64,000 nucleotides of DNA from Flavobacterium frigoritolerans (GCF_025847275.1 NZ_JAOZEV010000003.1:124001-188000), one strand, 5' to 3'; positions 17,161 through 25,251 are shown, counted from the first letter of the stretch. The notes: generated by a model from the sequence alone, not told the origin. Program-made: numbers and translations.

Positions 17161-18126
17161 ATGTTAAAAGTAGGAGTTTTAGGTGCTGGTCACTTAGGTA
17201 AAATACATTTACGTTTATTACAACAATCTGATAAATATGAATTAGTTGGTTTTTATGACCAAAATCAAGAAAACGCCGAGAAAATTTCCAAAGAATTCGG
17301 TTATAAAAATTTCAATACAATTGCTAAGTTAATACATGCTGTTGATGTAATTGATATTGTGACTCCAACATTATCACACTACAAATGTGCTAAAGTTGCC
17401 ATTAAATCAGGAAAACATATTTTCATCGAAAAACCAATTTCGAATACTGTTGAAGAAGCCGAAGAAATTATTGCTTTAGCAAAAGAATATAACGTAAAAG
17501 GTCAGGTTGGACATGTCGAACGCTTTAATCCAGCATTCATAGCAACAAAAAACATGATCGAAAATCCGATGTTTATAGAAACACATCGTTTAGCCGAATT
17601 TAATCCTCGTGGTACAGACGTTCCTGTAGTTTTAGATTTGATGATTCATGATATCGATGCCATTTTAAGCGTAGTGAAATCGAAAGTAAAAAACATCAAT
17701 GCTAGTGGAGTTTCAGTAATTAGCGATACTCCGGATATTGCCAATGCTCGAATTGAATTTGAAAATGGTTGTGTTGCGAACTTAACAGCAAGCAGAATTT
17801 CAATGAAAAACATGCGTAAAACACGTTTTTTCCAAAGAGATGCCTATATTTCAGTTGACTTTTTAGAAAAGAAATGTGAAGTTGTTCGTATGAAAGATGC
17901 TCCCGAAATACCAGGTGATTTCGATATGATTTTGCAAAATGCAGAAGGCGTAAAAAAGCAAATCTATTTTACAAACCCAGATGTAGACCAAAACAATGCA
18001 ATTCTTGATGAACTAGAATCTTTTGCAAATGCAATCAATACCAATACTGATCCAATTGTGACTCTAGAACAAGCAACAGATGCATTAAGAGTGGCTTACC
18101 AAATTATTGACTGTTTCGATAAATAA
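17161..18126 (+). CDS. Gfo/Idh/MocA family NAD(P)-dependent oxidoreductase
   Basis: A 321-residue dehydrogenase: N-terminal Rossmann motif LGAGHLGKIH at residues 7-16, the family motif EKPIS near residue 94, and the C-terminal alpha/beta substrate domain with HVERFNPAF and LMIHDIDAIL. Such enzymes oxidise or reduce sugars, inositols or similar polyols, but the substrate cannot be assigned. It is followed by hbd after 86 bases that contain a hairpin, so the two need not be cotranscribed. Confidence 0.88.
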   Translation: MLKVGVLGAGHLGKIHLRLLQQSDKYELVGFYDQNQENAEKISKEFGYKNFNTIAKLIHAVDVIDIVTPTLSHYKCAKVAIKSGKHIFIEKPISNTVEEAEEIIALAKEYNVKGQVGHVERFNPAFIATKNMIENPMFIETHRLAEFNPRGTDVPVVLDLMIHDIDAILSVVKSKVKNINASGVSVISDTPDIANARIEFENGCVANLTASRISMKNMRKTRFFQRDAYISVDFLEKKCEVVRMKDAPEIPGDFDMILQNAEGVKKQIYFTNPDVDQNNAILDELESFANAINTNTDPIVTLEQATDALRVAYQIIDCFDK

Positions 18127-18143
18127 AAATAACCTAAAAGAAG

Positions 18144-18185
18144 TTAGCCATAAATTCACGAATTAATTTGTGAGTTTGTGGCTAA
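18144..18185 (+). terminator. Hairpin between the oxidoreductase gene and hbd
   Basis: Outer 7-base perfect stem TTAGCCA (18144-18150) / TGGCTAA (18179-18185), continued with mismatches by AAATTCAC / TGTGAGTTT. No clear T run follows, so it may be a weak terminator, an mRNA stability hairpin or a repeat. Confidence 0.5.
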
Positions 18186-18212
18186 AATTATAAAATATAG
18201 TACTTAAATAAT

Positions 18213-19106
18213 ATGAAAACAATAGCTGTAATCGGTGCTGGAACAATGGGTAACGGAATTGCTCATACATTTGCTCAAAGTGGTTTTGTTGTAAAACTAA
18301 TTGATGTTTCTGAAAAATCATTAGATAAAGGAATGGCAACCATTGCCGCTAACTTAGACAGAATGCTTGCAAAAGGAAGCATTACTGCAGAAGAAAAAGC
18401 TAAAACAATAACAAATATTATTACCTACACAGACATTAAAGATGGTGTTGTAGGAGTAGATTTAGTTGTAGAAGCAGCTACTGAAAACATTGATTTAAAA
18501 CTAAATATTTTTAAACAATTAAACGAAGCTTGTTCGCATAATACAATTTTAGCAACAAATACTTCATCTATTTCTATAACACAAATTGGAGCTGTTGTTA
18601 CACATCCTGAACGTGTTATCGGAATGCACTTCATGAATCCTGTGCCAATCATGAAATTGGTAGAAATCATTCGTGGTTACAACACTAGTGATGAAGTTAC
18701 TAAAATTATTATGGAATTATCTGTAAAATTAGGTAAAACTCCTGTTGAAGTAAACGATTATCCAGGTTTTGTGGCAAACAGAATTTTAATGCCTATGCTA
18801 AACGAAGCTATCGAAACGTTATATAACAAAGTAGCTGGAGTTTATGAAATAGATACTGTAATGAAACTTGGAATGGGACACCCAATGGGACCATTACAAC
18901 TAGCTGATTTTATTGGTCTTGATGTATGTTTAGCTATTCTAAATGTGATGTACGACGGTTTTAAAAATCCTAAATATGCACCATGTCCATTACTAGTAAA
19001 TATGGTACGTGCTGGAAAATTAGGAGTGAAATCTGGCGAAGGATTCTATGATTATAGTGAAAGTAAAAAAGCAGAGAAAATCTCAAAGCAGTTTATCATT
19101 TCATAA
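18213..19106 (+). CDS. hbd: 3-hydroxybutyryl-CoA dehydrogenase
   Basis: NAD(P)-dependent interconversion of 3-hydroxybutyryl-CoA and acetoacetyl-CoA. The dinucleotide motif is IGAGTMGNGIA from residue 7. The catalytic histidine lies in IGMHFMNPVPIMKLVE, followed by NDYPGFVANRI and the helical C-terminal dimerisation domain (LGMGHPMGPLQLADFIGLD). Its 297 residues match the single-domain enzymes. It precedes yggS by 14 bases, suggesting cotranscription. Whether it serves fatty-acid or aromatic degradation is not shown by its neighbours. Confidence 0.93.
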   Translation: MKTIAVIGAGTMGNGIAHTFAQSGFVVKLIDVSEKSLDKGMATIAANLDRMLAKGSITAEEKAKTITNIITYTDIKDGVVGVDLVVEAATENIDLKLNIFKQLNEACSHNTILATNTSSISITQIGAVVTHPERVIGMHFMNPVPIMKLVEIIRGYNTSDEVTKIIMELSVKLGKTPVEVNDYPGFVANRILMPMLNEAIETLYNKVAGVYEIDTVMKLGMGHPMGPLQLADFIGLDVCLAILNVMYDGFKNPKYAPCPLLVNMVRAGKLGVKSGEGFYDYSESKKAEKISKQFIIS

Positions 19107-19120
19107 AAATAAAAAATAAA

Positions 19121-19780
19121 ATGTCAATAGCATCAAATTTAAATACCATAAAAGCTTCCCTGCCAGAACATGTAACATTAGTTGCGGTTTCCAAAACCAA
19201 ACCCGTTACTGATTTAATGGAAGCTTACGAAGCTGGTCAGCGTATTTTTGGAGAAAACAAAATCCAGGAGATGACAGACAAATGGGAAGAAATGCCAAAA
19301 GACATTCAATGGCACATGATTGGGCACGTACAAACAAATAAAGTCAAATTTATGGCATCGTATGTTAGCTTAATTCATGGAGTCGATAGTTTAAAACTAC
19401 TACAGGAAATCAATAAACAAGCATCCAAAAATAATCGCATTATTGACTGCCTGCTTCAAATTCATATCGCCGAAGAAGAAACAAAATTTGGTCTTGACGA
19501 AAAAGAACTCACCTCACTCCTAGCTTCAGATGAATTTCATAATATGAAAAACATTCAGGTTAGAGGCTTAATGGGAATGGCAACTTTTACCGAAAACCAA
19601 AACCAAATAAAGAAAGAATTCACGCATTTAAAATCAATCTTCAACTCTTTACAAGCTACAGAAACTGTAAACTGTAAACTGAATACTATTTCAATGGGAA
19701 TGTCAGGAGATTACCAACTTGCAATAGAGTGTGGCAGTACTATGGTTCGCATTGGAAGTAGTATATTTGGAGGAAGATAA
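19121..19780 (+). CDS. yggS: YggS-family pyridoxal phosphate homeostasis protein
   Basis: PLP-binding protein (YggS/PROSC/YBL036C family) with a single TIM-barrel domain and no known catalytic reaction; it buffers PLP and affects amino-acid metabolism. The PLP lysine is K25 in LVAVSKTKP. Other family segments are FGENKIQEM, IQWHMIGHVQTNK, GLMGMATF and LNTISMGMSGDYQLAIECGSTMVRIGSSIFG. The product is 219 residues. The 3' end is followed after 10 bases by the left inverted repeat of the S23 cassette. Confidence 0.94.
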   Translation: MSIASNLNTIKASLPEHVTLVAVSKTKPVTDLMEAYEAGQRIFGENKIQEMTDKWEEMPKDIQWHMIGHVQTNKVKFMASYVSLIHGVDSLKLLQEINKQASKNNRIIDCLLQIHIAEEETKFGLDEKELTSLLASDEFHNMKNIQVRGLMGMATFTENQNQIKKEFTHLKSIFNSLQATETVNCKLNTISMGMSGDYQLAIECGSTMVRIGSSIFGGR

Positions 19781-19820
19781 ATTGCAAAATTCAATGTCAA
19801 TTGCAAAAAACAATAACTTA

Positions 19821-20173
19821 ATGGAAAAATATTCAATTTTGAAGATAGATTAGTTCGTTTTGCTGGAGAATGTATTTTCTTTACAAGGCAATTAGAAAGA
19901 TTATTTGAAAATGAGTATTATAAAAATCAATTAATCCGGTCATTTGGAAGCGCTTGCTTAAATTTTGGAGAGGCACAAGGCACAATTACTAGTAAAGATT
20001 TTATTTTTAAAGTTTCACTAGTAGCAAAAGAGTTAAAAGAATCAAGAAACTCATTAAAAATTCTGAATTATATTAAAGAAGGAGATAGCGATAAAAGAGA
20101 CAAACTTCTAATTGAAGTAGAACAACTTATTGCAATTTCATCAAAAATGATACTAAATAAAAACAATCAATAA
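19821..20173 (+). pseudogene. Four-helix-bundle protein (S23/IVP family), frameshifted at the start
   Basis: From 19832 on, an open frame encodes about 113 residues typical of the four-helix-bundle family named after the 23S rRNA intervening-sequence protein: FEDRLVRFAGE, then NQLIRSFGSACLNFGEAQG, then KDFIFKVSLVAKELKESRNSLKIL. No ATG, GTG or TTG opens this frame. The only good start, ATG at 19821, is in another frame and reaches a stop after 10 codons. One extra A in the A5 run at 19825-19829 would join them and give a normal N-terminus (MEKIFNFED). So this is a one-base deletion, a sequencing error, or a slippery start. Family function is unknown. Confidence 0.75.
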
Positions 20174-20212
20174 CAATGACAATAACAGTAGTAATTTTCA
20201 GGAATTGTTATT

Positions 20213-20251
20213 GAAATTGATTTTTGAAATTGATTTTTGAAATTGACATTG
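20213..20251 (+). repeat. Three 13-bp tandem repeats at the cassette right end
   Basis: Unit GAAATTGATTTTT occurs at 20213-20225 and 20226-20238, with a third, diverged copy at 20239-20251. The third copy forms most of the outer part of the right inverted repeat. A separate 8-base inverted repeat, CAATAACA (20180-20187) / TGTTATTG (20206-20213), lies just upstream. Confidence 0.8.
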
Positions 20252-20254
20252 ATA

Positions 20255-21616
20255 ATGTACGCAATACTAGACATAGAAACAACTGGAGGACAGTTTAACG
20301 AAGAAGGAATTACCGAAATTGCTATCTATAGATTTGATGGCCATGAAGTGGTTGACCAATTTATTAGTTTGGTTAATCCTGAAATTCCAATTCAGCCGTT
20401 TGTCGTAAAACTTACAGGCATCAGCAATGCTATGTTGCGTTCAGCACCAAAATTTTTTGAAGTTGCCAAACGAATTATTGAAATCACTTCCGATTGTGTT
20501 ATTGTAGCACACAATGCATCTTTTGATTACAGAATCTTACGCACAGAATTTAGACGCTTAGGCTATGATTTTGAAGCCAAAACCCTTTGTACAGTTGAGC
20601 TTGCCAAAAAATTAATTCCAGAGCAACCTTCTTATAGCTTAGGTAAACTAGTTCGTGCACTTGGAATTCCAATGGCCGATAGACATCGCGCCAATGGCGA
20701 CGCAATGGCAACTGTTAAGTTGTTTAAAATGCTTTTAGAAAAAGATACCGAAAAAACAATTATAAAAGATTTCATAAAACTCGAAATCGAAAAAGGTATT
20801 GCGCCAAAATTACTAGATATCGTAGCGCAAGCACCTACAAAAACCGGTGTATATTATATTCATAACGAAAGTGGAACCATAATTTACATTGGCAAAAGCC
20901 GAAATATAAAAAAACGCATTAATCAGCATTTTACTGGAACAAATATCAAAAGCAAAAAGATCCAAGCCGAGGTATTTACAGTTACTTATGACGAAACTGG
21001 AAGTGAGCTAATTGCACTTTTAAAAGAAAGCGAAGAAATAAAAGTTAATAAACCCAAATACAATCGCTCTCAGAAAAAAACAATTTTTCCACTATCTTTA
21101 TATGTTGAAAAGGATAAAAATGGATATCTGAACTTAAAACTCCAGAAAACCGATGGACGCAGGAAAGAAATTACCTCTTACGGAAGTTTGCAAGAAGGTA
21201 AAAATGCCTTATTCTTTATTACAGATAAATACAAACTGTGCCAAAAACTTACTGGTTTATATCTAACTAAAAAAGAATGTTTTCAATATAAAATAAAAGA
21301 ATGCGATGGCGCTTGCATCGGAGAGATTACTCCCGAAGAATACAATGTAAGAGTTCAAAACTTTATTACCGATTATAGCTTCGAAAATAAAAATATGATT
21401 TTAATAGATCGTGGACGAACTGTTAACGAACGTAGTGCTGTATTAATAGAAAATGGTGTTTATAAAGGTTACGCTTTTTACGATTTAAACTACCAGATTA
21501 CCAATATCGAAATTCTCAAAAATATCCTTATATCCATGCAAACCAATCGCGATGCCAAGAGTATAATTCAGAACTATATGAGAAAAAGCAAATCATTAAA
21601 AGTAATTCATTTTTAA
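20255..21616 (+). CDS. DEDDh exonuclease fused to a GIY-YIG nuclease domain
   Basis: A 453-residue fusion. Residues 1-165 are a DNA polymerase III epsilon-like 3'-5' exonuclease with D6 and E8 (LDIETTGG), the second Asp in HNASFDYRI, and HRANGDAMA carrying the His and last Asp. Residues about 195-275 are a GIY-YIG domain like the N-terminal nuclease of UvrC (GVYYIHN...IIYIGKSRNIKKRINQHF). The rest resembles the downstream part of Cho/UvrC-like proteins with a CDGACIGEI segment. The start ATG at 20255 gives the exonuclease its usual N-terminus; in-frame TTG codons upstream lie in the 13-bp repeats. Probably DNA repair. The polymerase partner is not visible. Confidence 0.9.
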   Translation: MYAILDIETTGGQFNEEGITEIAIYRFDGHEVVDQFISLVNPEIPIQPFVVKLTGISNAMLRSAPKFFEVAKRIIEITSDCVIVAHNASFDYRILRTEFRRLGYDFEAKTLCTVELAKKLIPEQPSYSLGKLVRALGIPMADRHRANGDAMATVKLFKMLLEKDTEKTIIKDFIKLEIEKGIAPKLLDIVAQAPTKTGVYYIHNESGTIIYIGKSRNIKKRINQHFTGTNIKSKKIQAEVFTVTYDETGSELIALLKESEEIKVNKPKYNRSQKKTIFPLSLYVEKDKNGYLNLKLQKTDGRRKEITSYGSLQEGKNALFFITDKYKLCQKLTGLYLTKKECFQYKIKECDGACIGEITPEEYNVRVQNFITDYSFENKNMILIDRGRTVNERSAVLIENGVYKGYAFYDLNYQITNIEILKNILISMQTNRDAKSIIQNYMRKSKSLKVIHF

Positions 21617-21646
21617 TACATATTAACTTTCAGTATCTTCGTAGAT

Positions 21647-22483
21647 ATGACAAAAATCAAATCAAAATACGATCTTTTCAGACAAAAAACTCAAATCATC
21701 CTTTATGGTACAAATACCTTTTTAGGGCGTATGTTCGATTTGGTCCTTTTAGGCCTTATTCTATTGAGTGTCCTATTAGTTATGATGGATACTGTAGAAG
21801 GTATTAATCATAAGTACCACACACAACTACTTATTTGCGAATGGATTATTACCGTTTTCTTTACAATAGAATTTATTTTACGGATTATTTCGATACAAAA
21901 ACCCATAAAGTATATTTTTAGCTTTTATGGAATTATCGATTTAATGGCAATACTACCTATGTATTTGTCAATATTTTTCCCAGCTACAAATGTGTTGACC
22001 ATTGTAAGAGTCTTGCGCTTCTTCCGATTGTTCAAAATTTTACATATTCCACAAATATCACAACAATCAATACAGCTCCGAGAAGCAATGGAAGCCAGTA
22101 AAGAAAAAATTCTGGTATTTATTTACTTTGTCGTTATTAGCGCCATAATTATTGGGTCATTAATGTATGTCGTCGAAGGTAAAGAAAGTGGCTTTACAAG
22201 CATTCCTATGGGTATTTACTGGGCAATTGTAACCTTAACAACTGTAGGTTATGGAGATATCTCACCAGCATCACCGTTAGGACAATTTTTAGCTTCATTA
22301 GTAATGATAATGGGATACGGAATCATTGCCGTTCCTACTGGAATCGTAACTGCCGAATTTGCCAAAAGCAGTCTAAAAAGCAACTCAATTAGCACCAAAA
22401 AGAAGTGCTCAAAATGCCATTCACAAGTTCATTTTGACAATGCAAAGTATTGCTATGAGTGTGGAGAAACATTACCAGATTAA
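21647..22483 (+). CDS. Voltage-gated-type potassium channel with C-terminal zinc ribbon
   Basis: A 278-residue six-transmembrane ion channel. S1 to S3 lie near residues 30-110; the S4-like helix has arginines at 3-residue spacing (LTIVRVLRFFRLFKIL, 117-132). The pore is TTVGYGD at 198-204, the potassium filter, between S5 (about 154-175) and S6 (about 213-235). The C-terminal tail has four cysteines, C254-x2-C257 and C269-x2-C272, forming a small zinc ribbon, which is unusual for this family and could be a regulatory or assembly module. It follows the nuclease gene by 30 bases and may be in the same unit. Confidence 0.92.
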   Translation: MTKIKSKYDLFRQKTQIILYGTNTFLGRMFDLVLLGLILLSVLLVMMDTVEGINHKYHTQLLICEWIITVFFTIEFILRIISIQKPIKYIFSFYGIIDLMAILPMYLSIFFPATNVLTIVRVLRFFRLFKILHIPQISQQSIQLREAMEASKEKILVFIYFVVISAIIIGSLMYVVEGKESGFTSIPMGIYWAIVTLTTVGYGDISPASPLGQFLASLVMIMGYGIIAVPTGIVTAEFAKSSLKSNSISTKKKCSKCHSQVHFDNAKYCYECGETLPD

Positions 22484-22492
22484 TTAATTTAT

Positions 22493-22634
22493 GAAGCCAT
22501 CTCCAGCTGTACATTACAACTCCTCCTTACATTCATAATTTTTTTAAGACATAAAAGGAGCTTCATAAAGTCGCTCTTTTATACCAAAAAAAACAAACAA
22601 ATCTAAGTCCGGGGTTTACATTTCCATCTGGGCT
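22493..22634 (-). ncRNA. Structured intergenic element, copy 2 (minus orientation)
   Basis: Read on the minus strand from 22634 it begins AGCCCAGAT and ends AGCTGGAGATGGCTTC near 22493. Predicted pairs: CCAG (22631-22628) with CTGG (22506-22503), then after a 6-base spacer on each side A22621-U22513 and U22620-A22514. The spacers and flanking bases match copies 1 and 3. The middle (about 22520-22610) is variable. It fills the 161-bp gap between the channel gene and miaA, so no other gene is present. Confidence 0.5.
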
Positions 22635-22644
22635 AAAAAAAAAT

Positions 22645-23574
22645 ATGAAATACTTAATTACCATCGTCGGACCAACAGCTATTGGCAAAACAGCCTTGAG
22701 CATCGCCTTGGCACAACACTTCAAATGCGAAATAATATCCTGCGATAGTCGACAGTTTTTTAAAGAAATGACAATTGGTACAGCCGTACCCAATCAAGAC
22801 GAACTACAAGCTGCAAAACATCATTTTATCCAGAATATATCTATCTTCGATAACTATACCGTAGGCGATTACGAAAAAGAAGCTATAACTAAGTTAGAAG
22901 AACTATTCCAGCACAACGATTATGCAATTCTTATTGGAGGCTCAGGATTATATGTCGACGCAGTATTAAAAGGATTTGATGAATTTCCAGAGATTGATGC
23001 TACAATCCGAGAAAAAGTAACACAGGAATACGAACAAAACGGAATTACGTATTTACAAGAGCAATTAAAAAAATTAGATACTAGTTACTACGATAAACTT
23101 ACTATCGAAAATCCGCAGACATTGCAAAATCCGCAACGTATGATGCGCTTCGTAGAAGTTTGCTTAGGAACAGAAAAACCATATTCTTCATTTCTAAATC
23201 AAAAGAAGAACAACCGAGACTTCACTCCTATCCTTATAGGATTAGAAGCAGAAAGACCTCTAATTTACGAAAGAATAAACCAACGAGTTGACATAATGGT
23301 AAACAACGGTTTACTTGAAGAAGCGCAGCGTCTTTATCCTAACAAAGCGTTAAATGCCTTACAAACTGTCGGATATCGAGAATTATTTAGTTATTTTGAT
23401 GGCGAGTTCACATTACCATTTGCAATCGAGGAAATCAAGAAAAACACACGACGTTTTGCAAAACGTCAGTTAACTTGGTTTAAGCGAAATGAAAACACAA
23501 AATGGTTTGATTATCTAACACCTAAAAGTGAGATAATTAGCTTCATCGAGAAAATTTTAAAATCTAAAATCTAA
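22645..23574 (+). CDS. miaA: tRNA dimethylallyltransferase
   Basis: Adds a dimethylallyl group to A37 of tRNAs reading codons that start with U. The P-loop GPTAIGKT is at residues 9-16, the substrate segment CDSRQFFKEM follows at about 33-42, and the tRNA-contacting region LQTVGYRELFSYFDG and RRFAKRQLTWFKR is near the C-terminus. Its 309 residues are the usual length. The acyl-ACP thioesterase gene follows after 8 bases, suggesting one transcript. Confidence 0.96.
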   Translation: MKYLITIVGPTAIGKTALSIALAQHFKCEIISCDSRQFFKEMTIGTAVPNQDELQAAKHHFIQNISIFDNYTVGDYEKEAITKLEELFQHNDYAILIGGSGLYVDAVLKGFDEFPEIDATIREKVTQEYEQNGITYLQEQLKKLDTSYYDKLTIENPQTLQNPQRMMRFVEVCLGTEKPYSSFLNQKKNNRDFTPILIGLEAERPLIYERINQRVDIMVNNGLLEEAQRLYPNKALNALQTVGYRELFSYFDGEFTLPFAIEEIKKNTRRFAKRQLTWFKRNENTKWFDYLTPKSEIISFIEKILKSKI

Positions 23575-23582
23575 TATTTACA

Positions 23583-24326
23583 ATGCCCATATCACCAAAT
23601 TTCACTTCTGTTTTAAGCAAAGACTGGGAAATCAATTTTACGCAATGCACACCAAACGGTTATTTGAAATATACCGATATGTGTAATCTTTTACAACTAA
23701 CTGCTGCTGCACATTCAGAAGTTGGAGGAATTAGCTTTACGGATATGCAAGAATTCGACCAAGCTTGGGTTTTAAGCCGAATGCGTGTAGAAGTAACAGC
23801 TTTGCCTAAATGGCAAGATGTTGTAACCGTAAAAACATGGATTAACAGTCTCGAAAATTCTCGTTCTGTTCGTGCATTAGAAATGTATGTAAATGGTAAA
23901 AAGATAATTGGCAGCGAAACATTTTGGGCAGTTTTTAATACTAAAGCACGTCGTCCAGAAGGATTAGCATTGCCATTTGAACATTTTGAATTGTTTCCAG
24001 ACAAAAGAGCTACTATTGATGGTTTCTCTAAAATAAGTGTCAATCCAGAGAAAGAATCTGTATTTGAAAAAACGGTTTATTTATCAGATTTAGATATTGT
24101 AAACCATGCCAATAATGTAAAATATCTAGAATGGTGTCTGGATCACGTAGATTCAAACAAAATATTAAATCAGGAAATAGACAGTTTTGAAATGAATTTC
24201 ATGAAAGAACTATCTTTAAAAGACAATGTAGTGATTCACGAAAGCGAAACCGCAGCCAATACCACCTTTAGCATTACCAAAGATGACAAAACATGTTTTG
24301 CTTTACAGCTAAATTGGAAAAAATAA
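23583..24326 (+). CDS. Acyl-ACP thioesterase (FatA/FatB-like double hotdog)
   Basis: A 247-residue protein with two hotdog domains, related to plant and bacterial acyl-ACP thioesterases that release fatty acids from acyl carrier protein. The first half has YLKYTDMCNLLQLTAAAHSEVGG and WVLSRMRVEVTALPKWQD. The second half has the hallmark DIVNHANNVKYLEWCLD, which carries the catalytic Asn/His region. It is tightly linked to miaA (8 bases). Chain-length preference cannot be predicted. Confidence 0.88.
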   Translation: MPISPNFTSVLSKDWEINFTQCTPNGYLKYTDMCNLLQLTAAAHSEVGGISFTDMQEFDQAWVLSRMRVEVTALPKWQDVVTVKTWINSLENSRSVRALEMYVNGKKIIGSETFWAVFNTKARRPEGLALPFEHFELFPDKRATIDGFSKISVNPEKESVFEKTVYLSDLDIVNHANNVKYLEWCLDHVDSNKILNQEIDSFEMNFMKELSLKDNVVIHESETAANTTFSITKDDKTCFALQLNWKK

Positions 24327-24349
24327 TACCTTTTTAAGTACAAAATACT

Positions 24350-24425
24350 AACCCTGATTGCAGTGTAAAGCAGTTTAAAATAAAAAAAAGCATTTCTTGA
24401 ATAAAAATAGCGACCAGCGGAAGCT
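24350..24425 (+). ncRNA. Structured intergenic element, copy 3 (plus orientation, short)
   Basis: AACCCTGATTGCAGTG at the left and AGCGACCAGCGGAAGCTC at the right align with copies 1 and 2. Pairs: C24354-G24420, U24355-G24419, G24356-C24418; 6-base spacers; G24363-C24411 and U24364-G24410. The inner stem of copy 1 is replaced by A-rich sequence. It overlaps the putative terminator at 24389-24454, so the two folds would compete. Confidence 0.4.
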
Positions 24426-24454
24426 CATTTTTAATCATTAGAAATGCTTTTTTT
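24389..24454 (+). terminator. Long-loop terminator after the thioesterase gene
   Basis: AGCATTTCT (24389-24397) pairs with AGAAATGCT (24440-24448); an A run before and a T run after extend the stem. The 42-base loop can itself pair weakly (AAAAAT/ATTTTT). Likely ends the miaA-thioesterase transcript. Confidence 0.65.
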
Positions 24455-24499
24455 ATGCAAACTCTTGTAACATAAAGCAGGAATAGTTGCAAACAAAAA

Positions 24500-24521
24500 A
24501 AGCCCCGATTTCTCGAAGCTT
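24500..24521 (-). terminator. Terminator of the two-component operon
   Basis: On the minus strand AAGCTTCGA pairs with TCGGGGCTT (9 pairs, two of them G-U) around a GAAA tetraloop, followed by a T run. It lies 11 bases after the response-regulator stop codon. Confidence 0.9.
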
Positions 24522-24531
24522 TTCTATTTAT

Positions 24532-25248
24532 TTATGCAGTTACTTTGTTTTTAACAACTAGTCTAAAACCTTCACCGTGGATGTTAAGAATTTCAACATC
24601 TTCATCTGGTTTAAGATACTTTCTAAGTTTGGCAATATATACGTCCATACTTCTTGAAGTAAAGTAATTATCATCTCTCCATATTTTTGTTAAAGCCAAT
24701 TCTCTTGGCATTAAGTCATTTTCGTGAAGGATTAACATTTTCAATAATTCGTTTTCTTTTGGAGATAACTTTATTGGCTCTTCATTTTCAAAAGTTAAAA
24801 ATCTAAGTTTTGAATTTAAATGAAATTTACCAATGTTAAACTCAAATTGTACTTGTTCTGCTTTTGTATCAGAAGATTTTCTTTGAATAATTGCTTTGAT
24901 TTTCATAAGCAATACTTCTGAATCAAATGGCTTGTTCAAATAATCATCTGCACCTGCTTTGTACCCTTTTAACACATCCTCTTTCATAGATTTTGCAGTT
25001 AAAAAGATAATAGGCACTTCACTATTTTTCTCTCTGATTTCTTTTGCTAATGTATATCCGTCCTTATATGGCATCATGACATCAAGAATACACAAATCGT
25101 ATACGTCTTTCTTGAATTTCTCGAAGCCTTCCATTCCGTTTTTTGCTAATGTAACTTCAAAATCATTCAGCATTAAATAGTCTTTAAGAACTGCACCAAA
25201 ATTAAGGTCATCTTCTACTAAAAGAATTCTTTTATTGATATTTTCCAT
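24532..25248 (-). CDS. OmpR-family response regulator
   Basis: A 238-residue DNA-binding response regulator. The receiver domain has the acidic pair in LLVEDDLN (residues 9-16), the phospho-acceptor D56 in LCILDVMMP and the lysine in LNKPFD. The C-terminal winged helix (about 140-235) contains KLSPKENELLKMLILHENDLMPRELALTKIWRDD and SRSMDVYIAKLRKYL. It follows its histidine kinase gene by 3 bases, so they form a pair. The general type corresponds to RprY of Bacteroides, but the stimulus is unknown. Confidence 0.94.
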   Translation of the reverse strand: MENINKRILLVEDDLNFGAVLKDYLMLNDFEVTLAKNGMEGFEKFKKDVYDLCILDVMMPYKDGYTLAKEIREKNSEVPIIFLTAKSMKEDVLKGYKAGADDYLNKPFDSEVLLMKIKAIIQRKSSDTKAEQVQFEFNIGKFHLNSKLRFLTFENEEPIKLSPKENELLKMLILHENDLMPRELALTKIWRDDNYFTSRSMDVYIAKLRKYLKPDEDVEILNIHGEGFRLVVKNKVTA

Positions 25249-25251
25249 ATT

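Larger units (their letters stand above)
19791..20252 (+). mobile_element. Candidate cassette: S23-type gene bracketed by 24-bp inverted repeats
   Basis: Left arm 19791-19814 and right arm 20229-20252 are inverted copies with 22 of 24 matches; the outer 12 bases (TCAATGTCAATT at the left) are perfect. The cassette begins 10 bases after the yggS stop and ends 2 bases before the ATG of the exonuclease gene, so it fills the gap of an otherwise compact gene pair. Inside is a four-helix-bundle reading frame of the S23 family, known from intervening sequences in 23S rRNA, which are also stem-flanked. Mobility is inference. Confidence 0.5.

Noticed and set aside
24500..24521. AGCCCCGAT...GAAGCT as a fourth copy of the structured element
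   Set aside because: It lacks the spacers and the inner pairs and is explained fully as a rho-independent terminator.
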